NCBI GenBank assembly: GCA_964495075.1
Contig: CAZBUJ010000104.1
Location: 1 to 17,900, forward strand
DNA: 17,900 nucleotides
DNA from: JAFGJQ01 sp964495075
GTDB lineage: Bacteria > Planctomycetota > Phycisphaerae > UBA1845
Direction: 5' to 3'
Part shown: piece by piece, positions 1-8,192 of the stretch
Layout of the letters: each line of letters opens with the position of its first letter
Position numbering within the stretch: the stretch's first letter is position 1
Position numbers and translations under genes: made by a program
Notes under the pieces: model-generated
Database searches by the model: none
What the model was told of the DNA's origin: nothing
The model's input: the letters and a program-made list of their open reading frames with translations, nothing else

Positions 1-74
1 TTCCCATAGAGAATCATCCTGTTCGAGTGAGAGACGCGTCTCAGGTCAACCTCCAAGAGTCCTCGGGACCGGCC

Positions 75-97
75 ACCGCTCAGAAAGGAGCGGTTTT
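75..97 (+). terminator. Rho-independent terminator of an off-window upstream gene
   Basis: A perfect 7-bp stem (ACCGCTC at 75-81 with GAGCGGT at 88-94) encloses a 6-nt loop and runs into TTTT at 94-97. This is the layout of an intrinsic terminator read on the + strand. The gene it would serve ends left of, or just inside, the window; one forward frame stops at 7-9. It separates that gene from the glycosidase cluster. The T tract is short, so termination strength is uncertain. Confidence 0.5.
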
Positions 98-214
98 GAC
101 CCCTGCCAGACGGGCATGTCGACCACCGACCACCGCGCGCCTGGTGAGGAGAGAACAGCGTGAACCGGCGGACGGTCGATGATCATTAAAGAGTGTACAC
201 CGATATCCGAGCCA

Positions 215-243
215 TTGCAAGCGCTTTCATAAGATGCTAGACT
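215..243 (+). promoter_or_regulatory. Candidate sigma-70 promoter for the GH144/ABC cluster
   Basis: TTGCAA (215-220) and TAGACT (238-243) are separated by 17 bp; each matches four of six consensus positions. The -35 and spacer are covered by a LacI-type operator, which is the main reason to believe the call. Transcription would start near 250 and leave a leader of about 190 nt before the start codon at 444. The leader holds no clear riboswitch or gene. No other promoter of similar quality was found between 1 and 443. Confidence 0.4.
216..229. promoter_or_regulatory. LacI/GalR-family operator
   Basis: The 14-bp sequence TGCAAGCGCTTTCA is a near-perfect palindrome centred on CG (half sites TGCAAGC and TGAAAGC, one mismatch). 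It fits the classical LacI/GalR/CcpA operator pattern with a central CG. It overlaps the candidate -35 and spacer, as expected for a repressor site. No LacI-family gene is in the window, so the regulator must be encoded elsewhere, possibly upstream. A second short palindrome, GTGTACAC at 193-200, lies 15 bp upstream and does not fit the LacI pattern. Confidence 0.65.
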
Positions 244-443
244 GAACGGATGACCGGTGAGCGGAAAGCTGCCAACCCGCGATCGTCGAATCCGTGTGTA
301 GGCGCAAGCTATTTGTTTACATGATATTAGTACTGACCGGACGCCACCGCGAGCGGCCGATCGGGGCACCACCGCACCGCGGCAACCCAACGCGACGCCA
401 TGACACCGACTCACGCGGTATCATAGGACAAGGAGGCGACACC

Positions 444-2798
444 ATGGCGGCATCGACGCGGCAACTGCGAGCAGGAAACGCAGGACAGAGGACCGGCCCG
501 GTGCGCGCAGATCAGCCTATATTGCCGAAACCGCATAACCGGCGAGGACCGCGCCGACCCATCGCCGTCCTCGCATTGGCGGGCATCGTCGGGTTGGCCC
601 ACACACCGCTCCAGGCCAACATCGAAACCCCCGTCGCCAGCTACGAGCCGACAGAGACCGACCTGGAGCTCCAGACAGGCGGCGGTGACGCCGGGCTTTC
701 CATTGCCGTCGTTCCCGGCGGCGTCGACGGAGCCCCCGCCGCCACCCACGGCGACTACCTGCTCAGGCTGGCATTCGAGGACGAAGACGGCAAGGTCGAG
801 TACCGCCACACCTGGAGCCGCCCGCACTACGACTTGGCCGGCGAAGATGCCCTGCTGGCCGACGTCTACATCGAAACGCCGTCCGCGATCCCCGGCATCA
901 TGGGCGTCTGGGAGCCGGACTGGCACCCGCCGGACGCGTGGCAGGCCGCGGCCGACCTGCCCACTACCGCCGGCACCTGGCAGACCATCCGCGTCGACGT
1001 TTCCCGCCGATCGCAGACGGGCCTGAACCGGATCTGGGCGTTCGTCTTCGAGAACATGCCCGGCGCCGACGGCATCGCCTATGTCGACCACCTCCGCCTG
1101 GCCCACGCGGATCGCCCGCCGGCCCCGACCGGCCTGATCGCTCTCGGGACCGAGACGCAGATCGACCTGCGGTGGCAGCCCGTCACCGCACCGGACCTGC
1201 ACGGCTACAACATCTACCGCGCCGAGGCGCGAACAGGACCGTTCGATCGGCTGAACGAGACCCCCATCCCCGATACCCGATTCACCGACGACATCGGCGA
1301 AGGCGGTTGGACCTACTGGTACTACGTCACGTCCGTCTCCGATCTGGGCGAATCGACGCCCTCCGACATTGCGGTGGGGTCCACCGGCGTGTCCGATGAC
1401 GAGCTGCTCACCATCGTGCAGCAGATGAGCTTCCGCTACTTCTGGGACTTCGCCCATCCGGTCAGCGGATTGATCCGCGACGGGCTGTACTCCGGCAACA
1501 CGATCGCGTCCGGCGGCAGCGGGATGGGCCTGATGGTTATCGTGGTGGGTGTCGAGCGCGGGTTCGTCACACGCTCCGAGGCGGCGGATCGCGTGCTCCA
1601 GATGGTCACGTTTCTGGAGGACGACGCGGAGCGATACCACGGCGGGTGGGCGCACTTTTTCGACGGCGTCACCGGCGACACCATTCCCTTCGGCCCGTTG
1701 GATGACGGTGGCGATCTCGTTGAGACGGCCTACGTCGTCCAGGGCCTGCTGACCGTCCGCCAGTACTTCGACGACCCGACGGACCCCGTCGAAACGGAGA
1801 TTCGGACCCGCGCCACGCGGTTGTGGGAGGGCGTCGAGTGGGACTGGTACCGCCGGTACGCCGGAAGCGACGTGCTCTATTGGCACTGGTCTCCCAACCA
1901 CGGCTGGGCAATGGACATGGCCGTCATGGGGTACAACGAGGCGATGATCACCTACTTGCTGGCCATCGCATCACCGACCCATCCCATGCCGGCCTCCAGT
2001 TACTACAACGGCTGGGCGCTCCTGCCGGGCTACGTCAACGGAAACGACTACTACGGCTTCACGCAGTGGGTCGGACCGCCGCTGGGCGGCCCGCTCTTCT
2101 TCACCCACTATTCGCACCTCGGCTTCGACCCGCGGCACAAGCGCGACGCGTTCTGCAACTACTACGACAACAGCCGGAATATCTCGCTGATTCACCAGGC
2201 GTACGCCATCGACAACCCGAACGGGTTCACCGGCTATGGGGCGTCGGCGTGGGGCCTGACCGCCAGCACCGACCCGTGGGGGTACGACGCCCATTCACCG
2301 ACGAATGACAACGGCACGATCGCGCCGACCGCCGCCCTCAGCGCCATGCCCTTCACGCCCGACGAGTCGATGGCGGCCCTGCGACACTTCATCTACCACT
2401 ACACCGATGACCTTTGGGGTGAGTACGGCTTCTACGACGCGTTCAATCCCGGTGAATCGTGGTTCTCGGACACCGTGCTGGCCATCGATCAGGGCCCCGT
2501 TATCATCATGATCGAGAATTACCGAACCGGGCTCTGCTGGAAGCTGTTCATGGCCAACCCGGAAATCAAACCGATGCTCGTCGCCATCGGTTGGTCGTTC
2601 GCGGGCGACCTCAACGACGACACCGCCATCGACTTGAACGACTACGCGCTGCTGGCCGGCTGTGTGTCGGGGCCGGACCAATCGGCGCCCCCGCCGGGCT
2701 GTCCACCGGAGTTGTTTGACAGCGCCGACCTGGACGACGACCATGACGTCGACGTGGCCGACATTGCGATCTTCTCACGTCTGTTCGAAACGCCCTGA
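444..2798 (+). CDS. Secreted GH144-type beta-1,2-glucanase/sophorohydrolase-like enzyme with FN3 and dockerin-like modules
   Basis: 784 aa. The ATG at 444 has AAGGAGG at 430-436, 7 nt upstream, so it is preferred over in-frame GTG 294. A long basic n-region precedes a hydrophobic core (residues 40-53) and a likely cleavage after LQA (about 58). Residues 60-220 look like a beta-sandwich carbohydrate-binding module and 223-314 are an FN3 domain. Residues 320-717 match the glycoamylase family PF10091 (COG5368), which holds the GH144 enzymes acting on beta-1,2-glucan and sophorose. Visible family landmarks are SFRYFWDFAHP, DLVETAYVVQGLL, GYGASAWGLTAS and IDQGPVIIMIENYRTG. Residues 720-782 are a dockerin-like double calcium loop with two cysteines. 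It is first in a same-strand run with a sugar importer, so it probably makes the imported oligosaccharides (inference). Seen: modules. Known: the GH144 link. The exact substrate is not proven. Confidence 0.83.
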   Translation: MAASTRQLRAGNAGQRTGPVRADQPILPKPHNRRGPRRPIAVLALAGIVGLAHTPLQANIETPVASYEPTETDLELQTGGGDAGLSIAVVPGGVDGAPAATHGDYLLRLAFEDEDGKVEYRHTWSRPHYDLAGEDALLADVYIETPSAIPGIMGVWEPDWHPPDAWQAAADLPTTAGTWQTIRVDVSRRSQTGLNRIWAFVFENMPGADGIAYVDHLRLAHADRPPAPTGLIALGTETQIDLRWQPVTAPDLHGYNIYRAEARTGPFDRLNETPIPDTRFTDDIGEGGWTYWYYVTSVSDLGESTPSDIAVGSTGVSDDELLTIVQQMSFRYFWDFAHPVSGLIRDGLYSGNTIASGGSGMGLMVIVVGVERGFVTRSEAADRVLQMVTFLEDDAERYHGGWAHFFDGVTGDTIPFGPLDDGGDLVETAYVVQGLLTVRQYFDDPTDPVETEIRTRATRLWEGVEWDWYRRYAGSDVLYWHWSPNHGWAMDMAVMGYNEAMITYLLAIASPTHPMPASSYYNGWALLPGYVNGNDYYGFTQWVGPPLGGPLFFTHYSHLGFDPRHKRDAFCNYYDNSRNISLIHQAYAIDNPNGFTGYGASAWGLTASTDPWGYDAHSPTNDNGTIAPTAALSAMPFTPDESMAALRHFIYHYTDDLWGEYGFYDAFNPGESWFSDTVLAIDQGPVIIMIENYRTGLCWKLFMANPEIKPMLVAIGWSFAGDLNDDTAIDLNDYALLAGCVSGPDQSAPPPGCPPELFDSADLDDDHDVDVADIAIFSRLFETP

Positions 2799-2882
2799 CG
2801 CGCGGTGGTCCGTGCTGACCTGATCAGCCGGAGGGCACGCGGGCAGGCGAACCGATGACCCGGTGGGTCGCAGCAACCGTTC

Positions 2883-4232
2883 ATGAACCTGCGCACGATC
2901 ATCCTGACCGTGGTCCTCGGCGTACCGGCGATTGCTCTGCTCGCCTTCGGGCCACGTCGCATCGTCAACATCCCGCCCGATTGCACGGTGGTGCACTATT
3001 GGGAGAAGTGGTCGGGCGTCGAGAAGGACGCCATGGTGCGCATCGTCGACCGGTTCAACGCGACGGTCGGCGCGGAGCGCAACATCTGGATCGACTACGG
3101 CGCGGTCAGCAACATCGAGCAGCGCATGCCCATCGCCACCGCCGGCGGTGATCCCCCCGACGTAGCCGGCATCTATGACTACAACGTCGCCCAGTTCGCC
3201 GACCAGGGCGCCCTCATGCCGCTCGACGACGCCGTACGCGAGGCCGGCATCGATGTCGCCGCGTTCAAACCGATCTGGCTGGCGATCGGCCGCTACCGGG
3301 GGCGGCTCTACGCCCTGCCCAGCACACCCTACACCGTCGCCCTGTACTACAACCGGCGTCTCTTCCGCGAGGCCGGACTCGATCCCGATCGCCCGCCGCG
3401 GACCACCGCCGAGTTGACCGAATACGCCCTCCGCCTCACCCGCCGCGACGCGAAGAACGAAAAAATCGTGCAACTCGGCTTCACCACTTCCCCCGCCATG
3501 CTGGGGTGGTGGCACTGGATCTGGCCGTACTTCTTCGACGGCCAACTCTGGGACGGCGCGCGGTTTCACCTGGACGCCCCGGCCGGTCACGCGGCCATGA
3601 ACTGGATCGCCGATCGCCGGGCCACGCTGGGCAACGATGCCGTCCTGGCCTTCGAGGCGACCGCGGGCGCCATCGAGGGGCCGCAGAACCCGTTCCTCAG
3701 CGGGCGGCTGGCCATGGTCTTCCAGGGCCCGTGGGTCTCGAACTGGATCAACACCTACGCCCCGGACCTCGACTACGCGGTGGCCCCGTTCCCGTCGGTG
3801 ACCCGCGAGCGGCAGAACGTCTTCGCCAGCACGGACGTGCTCGTGATCCCCCGCGGGGCCCGTCATCCGGCCGAGGCGATGGTCTTCCTGGGCTACCTGT
3901 ATCAGCAGGACGTAATGGAAGAACTCTGCAAGGCCCATTGCAAGGTGTCGCCGTACCGGCGTCCGGGCCCCGGCTTCTTCGAGGACCATCCGAATCCGTA
4001 CATCGGCGTCTTCGACGAGTTGGCGCGGTCCGCGCACGCGTTCGGGTACCCCAAGATGCCGCAGTTCGCACGGGCGTGGACCGAAATGCTGTACGTCCTG
4101 GAGACCGTGCTCCGCGGCGTGCGCACGCCGGACGATGCCATCTCCGTGACACAGCGGAAGATGGACGACATCGCCCGCGAGTGCGAGTGGATCACGGCCA
4201 GGCGTCGGAAGGCCGCCAGACACGTGGAGTAA
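2883..4232 (+). CDS. ABC sugar transporter, family 1 extracellular solute-binding protein
   Basis: 449 aa, the usual length for CUT1 (MalE/UgpB-like) binding proteins. ATG 2883 is the only plausible start, because an in-frame TGA lies at 2856-2858; no good Shine-Dalgarno precedes it. Residues 5-22 are hydrophobic and could be a signal peptide or an uncleaved anchor; there is no lipobox cysteine. Family landmarks are GGDPPDV near residue 90, ALPSTPYTVALYYNRRLF near 144-161 and FQGPWVSNWI near 279-288. It should capture an oligosaccharide and deliver it to the two permeases directly downstream (7-nt gap). The neighbouring GH144-type enzyme suggests a beta-glucan oligosaccharide ligand, but nothing in this protein alone proves that. 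Confidence 0.9.
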   Translation: MNLRTIILTVVLGVPAIALLAFGPRRIVNIPPDCTVVHYWEKWSGVEKDAMVRIVDRFNATVGAERNIWIDYGAVSNIEQRMPIATAGGDPPDVAGIYDYNVAQFADQGALMPLDDAVREAGIDVAAFKPIWLAIGRYRGRLYALPSTPYTVALYYNRRLFREAGLDPDRPPRTTAELTEYALRLTRRDAKNEKIVQLGFTTSPAMLGWWHWIWPYFFDGQLWDGARFHLDAPAGHAAMNWIADRRATLGNDAVLAFEATAGAIEGPQNPFLSGRLAMVFQGPWVSNWINTYAPDLDYAVAPFPSVTRERQNVFASTDVLVIPRGARHPAEAMVFLGYLYQQDVMEELCKAHCKVSPYRRPGPGFFEDHPNPYIGVFDELARSAHAFGYPKMPQFARAWTEMLYVLETVLRGVRTPDDAISVTQRKMDDIARECEWITARRRKAARHVE

Positions 4233-4239
4233 CGCAACC

Positions 4240-5124
4240 GTGATGCCAAAGTCACCGGCATGGCTGCGAGGGCTGCTCTGGACCTCGCCCTGGTGGTTGG
4301 GGTTCCTGCTCTTCCTGGCCGTGCCCATGGGCCTGTCGCTCTACATCAGCTTTTGCGATTACCCCATGCTCCAGCCGCCGGTCTGGATCGGCGGCGCGAA
4401 CTACGCCGGCCTGACGATCGACCCGGTCTTCCACACGGTGCTGATCAACACGCTGATTTACGCCGCGCTGGCCGTGCCGGCCGGCACCGTGCTCGCCGTG
4501 CTGCTCGCCGCCCTGCTCAACCAGAACGTCCGCGGCCAGGCCGTGTTCCGCGCGTGCATCTTCGTGCCGACCGTCGTGCCACTGGTCGCGGCGGCGGTGG
4601 TGTGGATGTGGATGCTCAATCCGGAGTACGGGCTGGTCAACCAGACGCTCGGCCACGTGGGCATCGACGGGCCCGGCTGGCTCGACTCACCGCGATGGGC
4701 GATGGTGTCGCTGGTTCTGGTCAGCCTGTGGTTCATCGGCTCGCCGGTGGTGATCTACCTCGCCGGCCTGCAGGACATCCCGGACACCCTGTACGAAGCC
4801 GCCGAGCTCGACGGCGCCTCGCGCCTGCGATCGTTCTGGCACGTCACGCTGCCGGGCCTGAGCCCGGTGATCCTCTTCAACGTCATCATGGGACTCATCA
4901 CGGCCTGGCAGGTGTTCGCGCTGCCCTATGTCATGTGGCGGGGCCGACCCGGCCCGGACCGCGCGACCTACTTCTACACCATGTACCTGTTCGATAACGC
5001 GTTTCGATACCTCAAGATGGGCTACGCCAGCGCGATGGCGTGGATCCAACTGTTGATCATTCTCGCCCTGACCGGGCTCGTGTTCTGGACGGCCAGGCGA
5101 ATGGTCCATTACCGTGGAACCTGA
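4240..5124 (+). CDS. ABC sugar transporter permease, MalF/UgpA type
   Basis: 294 aa inner-membrane permease of the CUT1 class. GTG 4240 (GGAG at 4226-4229) and ATG 4243 are adjacent candidate starts; the Shine-Dalgarno spacing favours GTG. Six hydrophobic segments are visible, the first at about residues 17-37. The cytoplasmic ATPase-docking EAA loop runs from about 186 to 205 (EAAELDGAS followed by LPG). It begins 7 nt after the binding protein and is followed by the second permease, so the three form a translationally close unit. No nucleotide-binding subunit (Walker A/B protein) is encoded in the window, so a shared MsmX/MalK-like ATPase from elsewhere is presumed. Confidence 0.92.
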   Translation: MMPKSPAWLRGLLWTSPWWLGFLLFLAVPMGLSLYISFCDYPMLQPPVWIGGANYAGLTIDPVFHTVLINTLIYAALAVPAGTVLAVLLAALLNQNVRGQAVFRACIFVPTVVPLVAAAVVWMWMLNPEYGLVNQTLGHVGIDGPGWLDSPRWAMVSLVLVSLWFIGSPVVIYLAGLQDIPDTLYEAAELDGASRLRSFWHVTLPGLSPVILFNVIMGLITAWQVFALPYVMWRGRPGPDRATYFYTMYLFDNAFRYLKMGYASAMAWIQLLIILALTGLVFWTARRMVHYRGT

Positions 5125-5164
5125 CCGCGAAGCACCACGTGGAGAAGAGCGGCGCCATAGCACG

Positions 5165-6004
5165 ATGCGAAACCGCCGGACCCATCCTTCCATCGCCACC
5201 TACGCCGTCGTGATCGGCGTGTCGCTGCTGTTCATCCTGCCGCTGATCTGGATGCTCGGCCTGAGCTTCAAGCCCGACACGGAAGTGATGCGCCAACCCC
5301 CCACGTTCTTCCCGGAGAACCCCACCGCCGACGCCTACGCGCAGGTCATCCGCTCCGAGAGCTTTGACTACCTGCTCTACGCCCGCAACACGCTCATCAT
5401 CGCCGCCCTCAGCCTGGTCGGCATGGTGCTGGCCAGCGCGATCGCCGCCTACGGCTTCGCCCGCGTTCCGTTCCGCGGCCGTGGCATCATGTTCGCCGTC
5501 TGCCTGGCCACCATGATGATCCCGTTTCCCGTCATCATGGTCCCCATGTACATGATCTTCAAGAACCTCGGTTGGATCGGCACCTTTCGACCGTTGTGGG
5601 TTCCGGCCTGGTTCGGCAGCGCGTTCAACATCTTCCTGCTCCGGCAGTTCTTCAAAGGCATCCCCGTCGAATTGGAGGAATCCGCGATGCTCGACGGGTG
5701 CTCGCGGTGGGGCTGCTTCTGGCGAATCATCCTACCGCTCTCCAAACCCGCCCTGGCCGTCGTGGCCCTGTTCCACTTTCTCTCGGTGTGGAACGACCTG
5801 ATCGGGCCGTTGATCTACCTGTCCCACCAGTACCAATTCACGCTGGCCCTGGGACTTCAGTTCCTGCAAAGCAAGGCGGGCGACACGCCCTGGAACCAGT
5901 TGATGGCCGCCGCCGCCCTGATCGTGCTCCCGGTGGTGCTACTGTTTCTCTTCGCCCAGCGCACGTTCATCCGCGGTATTGCCACCACGGGACTCAAGGG
6001 ATGA
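5165..6004 (+). CDS. ABC sugar transporter permease, MalG/UgpE type
   Basis: 279 aa from ATG 5165. An in-frame GTG at 5114 would add 17 charged residues and overlap the previous gene by 11 nt. ATG 5165 is preferred because the first membrane span then starts near residue 10; a purine-rich GGAGAAGAG sits at 5141-5149, a little far upstream. Six membrane spans are visible. The EAA loop is at about 169-192 (ELEESAMLDGCS followed by ILPLSKP). It pairs with the preceding permease to form the channel of a CUT1 importer. The last residues GIATTGLKG match the usual conserved C-terminus of this subunit (from memory of the family). Confidence 0.92.
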   Translation: MRNRRTHPSIATYAVVIGVSLLFILPLIWMLGLSFKPDTEVMRQPPTFFPENPTADAYAQVIRSESFDYLLYARNTLIIAALSLVGMVLASAIAAYGFARVPFRGRGIMFAVCLATMMIPFPVIMVPMYMIFKNLGWIGTFRPLWVPAWFGSAFNIFLLRQFFKGIPVELEESAMLDGCSRWGCFWRIILPLSKPALAVVALFHFLSVWNDLIGPLIYLSHQYQFTLALGLQFLQSKAGDTPWNQLMAAAALIVLPVVLLFLFAQRTFIRGIATTGLKG

Positions 6005-6089
6005 CCGCACACCCTGTTGTTGACCATTCCGCCACCGTCGACCACAGTACAGGGCAGGGTCCGCCACTCAAGGCACATCGGAGGAACGA

Positions 6090-8192
6090 ATGATGACGGC
6101 GACACTGCTCCTGCCGACCATGATCCTGCTGACGGCCGCCGCACCGCGCCCCGAGCCGTCCGCCGCCGACCTCCAGCCGTCAACGATCCGCCGCGCCACG
6201 TACGACAACGTCAACGCGCAATGGCGATTCTCCAAGGGCGACGTGGAAGGCGCCGAATCCCCCCGGTTCGACGATTCGAAATGGGAAACGATCAGCCTGC
6301 CCCACACGTGGAACGCCCGGGACGGCCAGGACGGCGGCAACGACTACTGCCGCGGGACCGGCTGGTATCGCAAGCACATCCGCCTCAAAAGCAATGTCGC
6401 CCGCAAACGACTGTTTATCCGTTTCGGCGCGGCCAACACCGTCACCGACGTGTACTGGAACGGCCGGCACGTCGGCCAGCACCGCGGCGGGTTTGCCGCC
6501 TTCTGCTTCGAGGTCACCGACGCAATGCAGGCCGGCCGTGACAACATGGTGGCCGTCCGCGTGAGCAACGCCCCTGTCGACGACGTGCCCCCCCTCTCCG
6601 CCGACTTCACCTTCTTCGGCGGCATCTACCGGCCGATCGAGTTGCTCGCCACGACGGTCGCGTGCATTACCCCGCTCGACTACGCGTCGCCGGGCGTCTA
6701 CGTCAGGCCGACTCGTATCAACGAGGACGCTGCGGTGGTCGATGTCATCATCCGGGTCTCGAACGGCCACGCGGCCCCGCGGCCCCTGAGCCTGGTCACC
6801 ACGATCCGGAACGCCCGGGGCCGGCTGGTGGCCGCCGACACCCGCCCGACGCGCGTTTCCGCCGACCCGGACCACGAGTTCGTCCACACCCTCCGCATCG
6901 ATCAGCCGATCCTGTGGGACGGACGGAACAACCCCCACTGCTACCGCGTCACCGTCACGCTCGTGGACGGCAACCGCGGCGTCGATGCGGTCAGCGTGCC
7001 ACTCGGCCTGCGCACGTTCAACGTTGACCCCGACACCGGCTTTACCCTCAACGGTCGACCCTATCACCTCCACGGCGTCAATCGTCACCAGGACCGGCTC
7101 GACATGGGCTGGGCGATCGGCCCCGAGCAGCACCGGGAGGACTTCGATCTCATCTGCGAGATGGGTTGCACCGCGGTTCGACTCGCTCACTACCAGCACG
7201 CCGATTGCGTGTACGACCTGTGCGATCGCCGCGGCCTGGTCGCCTGGGCGGAGATCCCGCTCGTCAACCGCATCACCGACAGCCCCGCCTTCGCCGCCAA
7301 TTGCCGGCAGCAACTCGTGGAACTCATCCGCCAGAACTACAACCATCCGTCCATATTCTTCTGGTGCGTGCACAACGAGATCACCGCACCCTGGGACCCG
7401 GGCCCCGATCCGACGGCCCTGGTCGGCGAACTCGCGGCGTTGGCGAAGGAGGAGGACCCCTCGCGGCGGAGTGTCTGCGCCGGCGCCGACCCGCTCGACC
7501 ACCCGGCCAACCACCAGACCGAACTCGTCGGGCTGAATCGCTACTTCGGCTGGTACGGGGGCGAACCGGATGGGTTCGGCCCATGGGTCGACGAGTACCA
7601 TGCCGCCTACCCCGACGAACCGCTCGCCATCAGCGAGTACGGGGCAGGGGCGAGCATTCGCCATCACGAGTGGCCGGCCACGAAGCCCAAGCACAACGGC
7701 CCCTGGCATCCCGAGGAATGGCAGGCCATCGTTCACGAGCGCCACTGGCTCGCCATGAAGCAGCGCCCTTACCTGTGGGCGACGTTCGTGTGGAACATGT
7801 TCGACTTCGGCGTTGACGCCCGCAATGAGGGCGACACGAAGGGCCGCAACGACAAGGGACTCGTCACCTACGACCGCCAGACGAAGAAGGACGCATTCTA
7901 TTGGTACAAGGCCAACTGGTCCGACGATCCGGTCGTCCACATCACCAGCCGGCGATTCCGCGACCGCGAGGACCCGACAACAAACATCAAAATCTACTCC
8001 AACGGCGACAGGGTCGAGTTGTTCGTGAACGGCCAGTCGCTGGGCGCTGTCACCCCGAAAGACTGCCTGGCGCAATGGAGCGACGTCACGCTGGCGGCCG
8101 GCAAGAACCAAATCCTGGCCGTCGCGAACAAGGGGAAACGAACGTGCCGCGACCGGTGCGTGTGGACATACAAGCCGTGGAATCACAAATGA
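6090..8192 (+). CDS. Glycoside hydrolase family 2 (beta-galactosidase/glucuronidase-like)
   Basis: 700 aa. ATG 6090 or 6093 follows GGAGG at 6080-6084. The first 18 residues are hydrophobic but lack basic residues, so export is possible and not certain. Domain order is typical of GH2: jelly-roll sugar-binding domain (about 35-190, with the GTGWYRK landmark), immunoglobulin-like domain (195-310), and a TIM barrel from about 312 (TLNGRPYHLHGVNRHQD). The acid/base is Glu430 in WCVHNE and the nucleophile Glu516 in ISEYGAG. The C-terminal region (about 610-695, YSNGDRVELFVNGQSLG) is DUF4982-like. It lies 85 nt after the importer and overlaps the next gene by 4 nt (ATGA), suggesting one operon. It would remove a terminal beta-linked sugar from the oligosaccharide. 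Sugar specificity cannot be read from the sequence. Confidence 0.9.
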   Translation: MMTATLLLPTMILLTAAAPRPEPSAADLQPSTIRRATYDNVNAQWRFSKGDVEGAESPRFDDSKWETISLPHTWNARDGQDGGNDYCRGTGWYRKHIRLKSNVARKRLFIRFGAANTVTDVYWNGRHVGQHRGGFAAFCFEVTDAMQAGRDNMVAVRVSNAPVDDVPPLSADFTFFGGIYRPIELLATTVACITPLDYASPGVYVRPTRINEDAAVVDVIIRVSNGHAAPRPLSLVTTIRNARGRLVAADTRPTRVSADPDHEFVHTLRIDQPILWDGRNNPHCYRVTVTLVDGNRGVDAVSVPLGLRTFNVDPDTGFTLNGRPYHLHGVNRHQDRLDMGWAIGPEQHREDFDLICEMGCTAVRLAHYQHADCVYDLCDRRGLVAWAEIPLVNRITDSPAFAANCRQQLVELIRQNYNHPSIFFWCVHNEITAPWDPGPDPTALVGELAALAKEEDPSRRSVCAGADPLDHPANHQTELVGLNRYFGWYGGEPDGFGPWVDEYHAAYPDEPLAISEYGAGASIRHHEWPATKPKHNGPWHPEEWQAIVHERHWLAMKQRPYLWATFVWNMFDFGVDARNEGDTKGRNDKGLVTYDRQTKKDAFYWYKANWSDDPVVHITSRRFRDREDPTTNIKIYSNGDRVELFVNGQSLGAVTPKDCLAQWSDVTLAAGKNQILAVANKGKRTCRDRCVWTYKPWNHK

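Noticed and set aside
46..414. Minus-strand 122-codon open frame before the GH144 gene
   Set aside because: It overlaps the promoter, operator and terminator, has no recognisable motif or start signal, and reads as random GC-rich sequence.
294..443. Longer N-terminus for the GH144-type protein from GTG 294
   Set aside because: ATG 444 has a perfect AAGGAGG at ideal spacing, and the extra 50 residues would push the signal peptide core almost 90 residues in.
2814..2828. Small hairpin GCTGA/TCAGC between the GH144 gene and the binding-protein gene
   Set aside because: Only 5 bp with no T tract; too weak to call a terminator and the genes appear co-directional and close.
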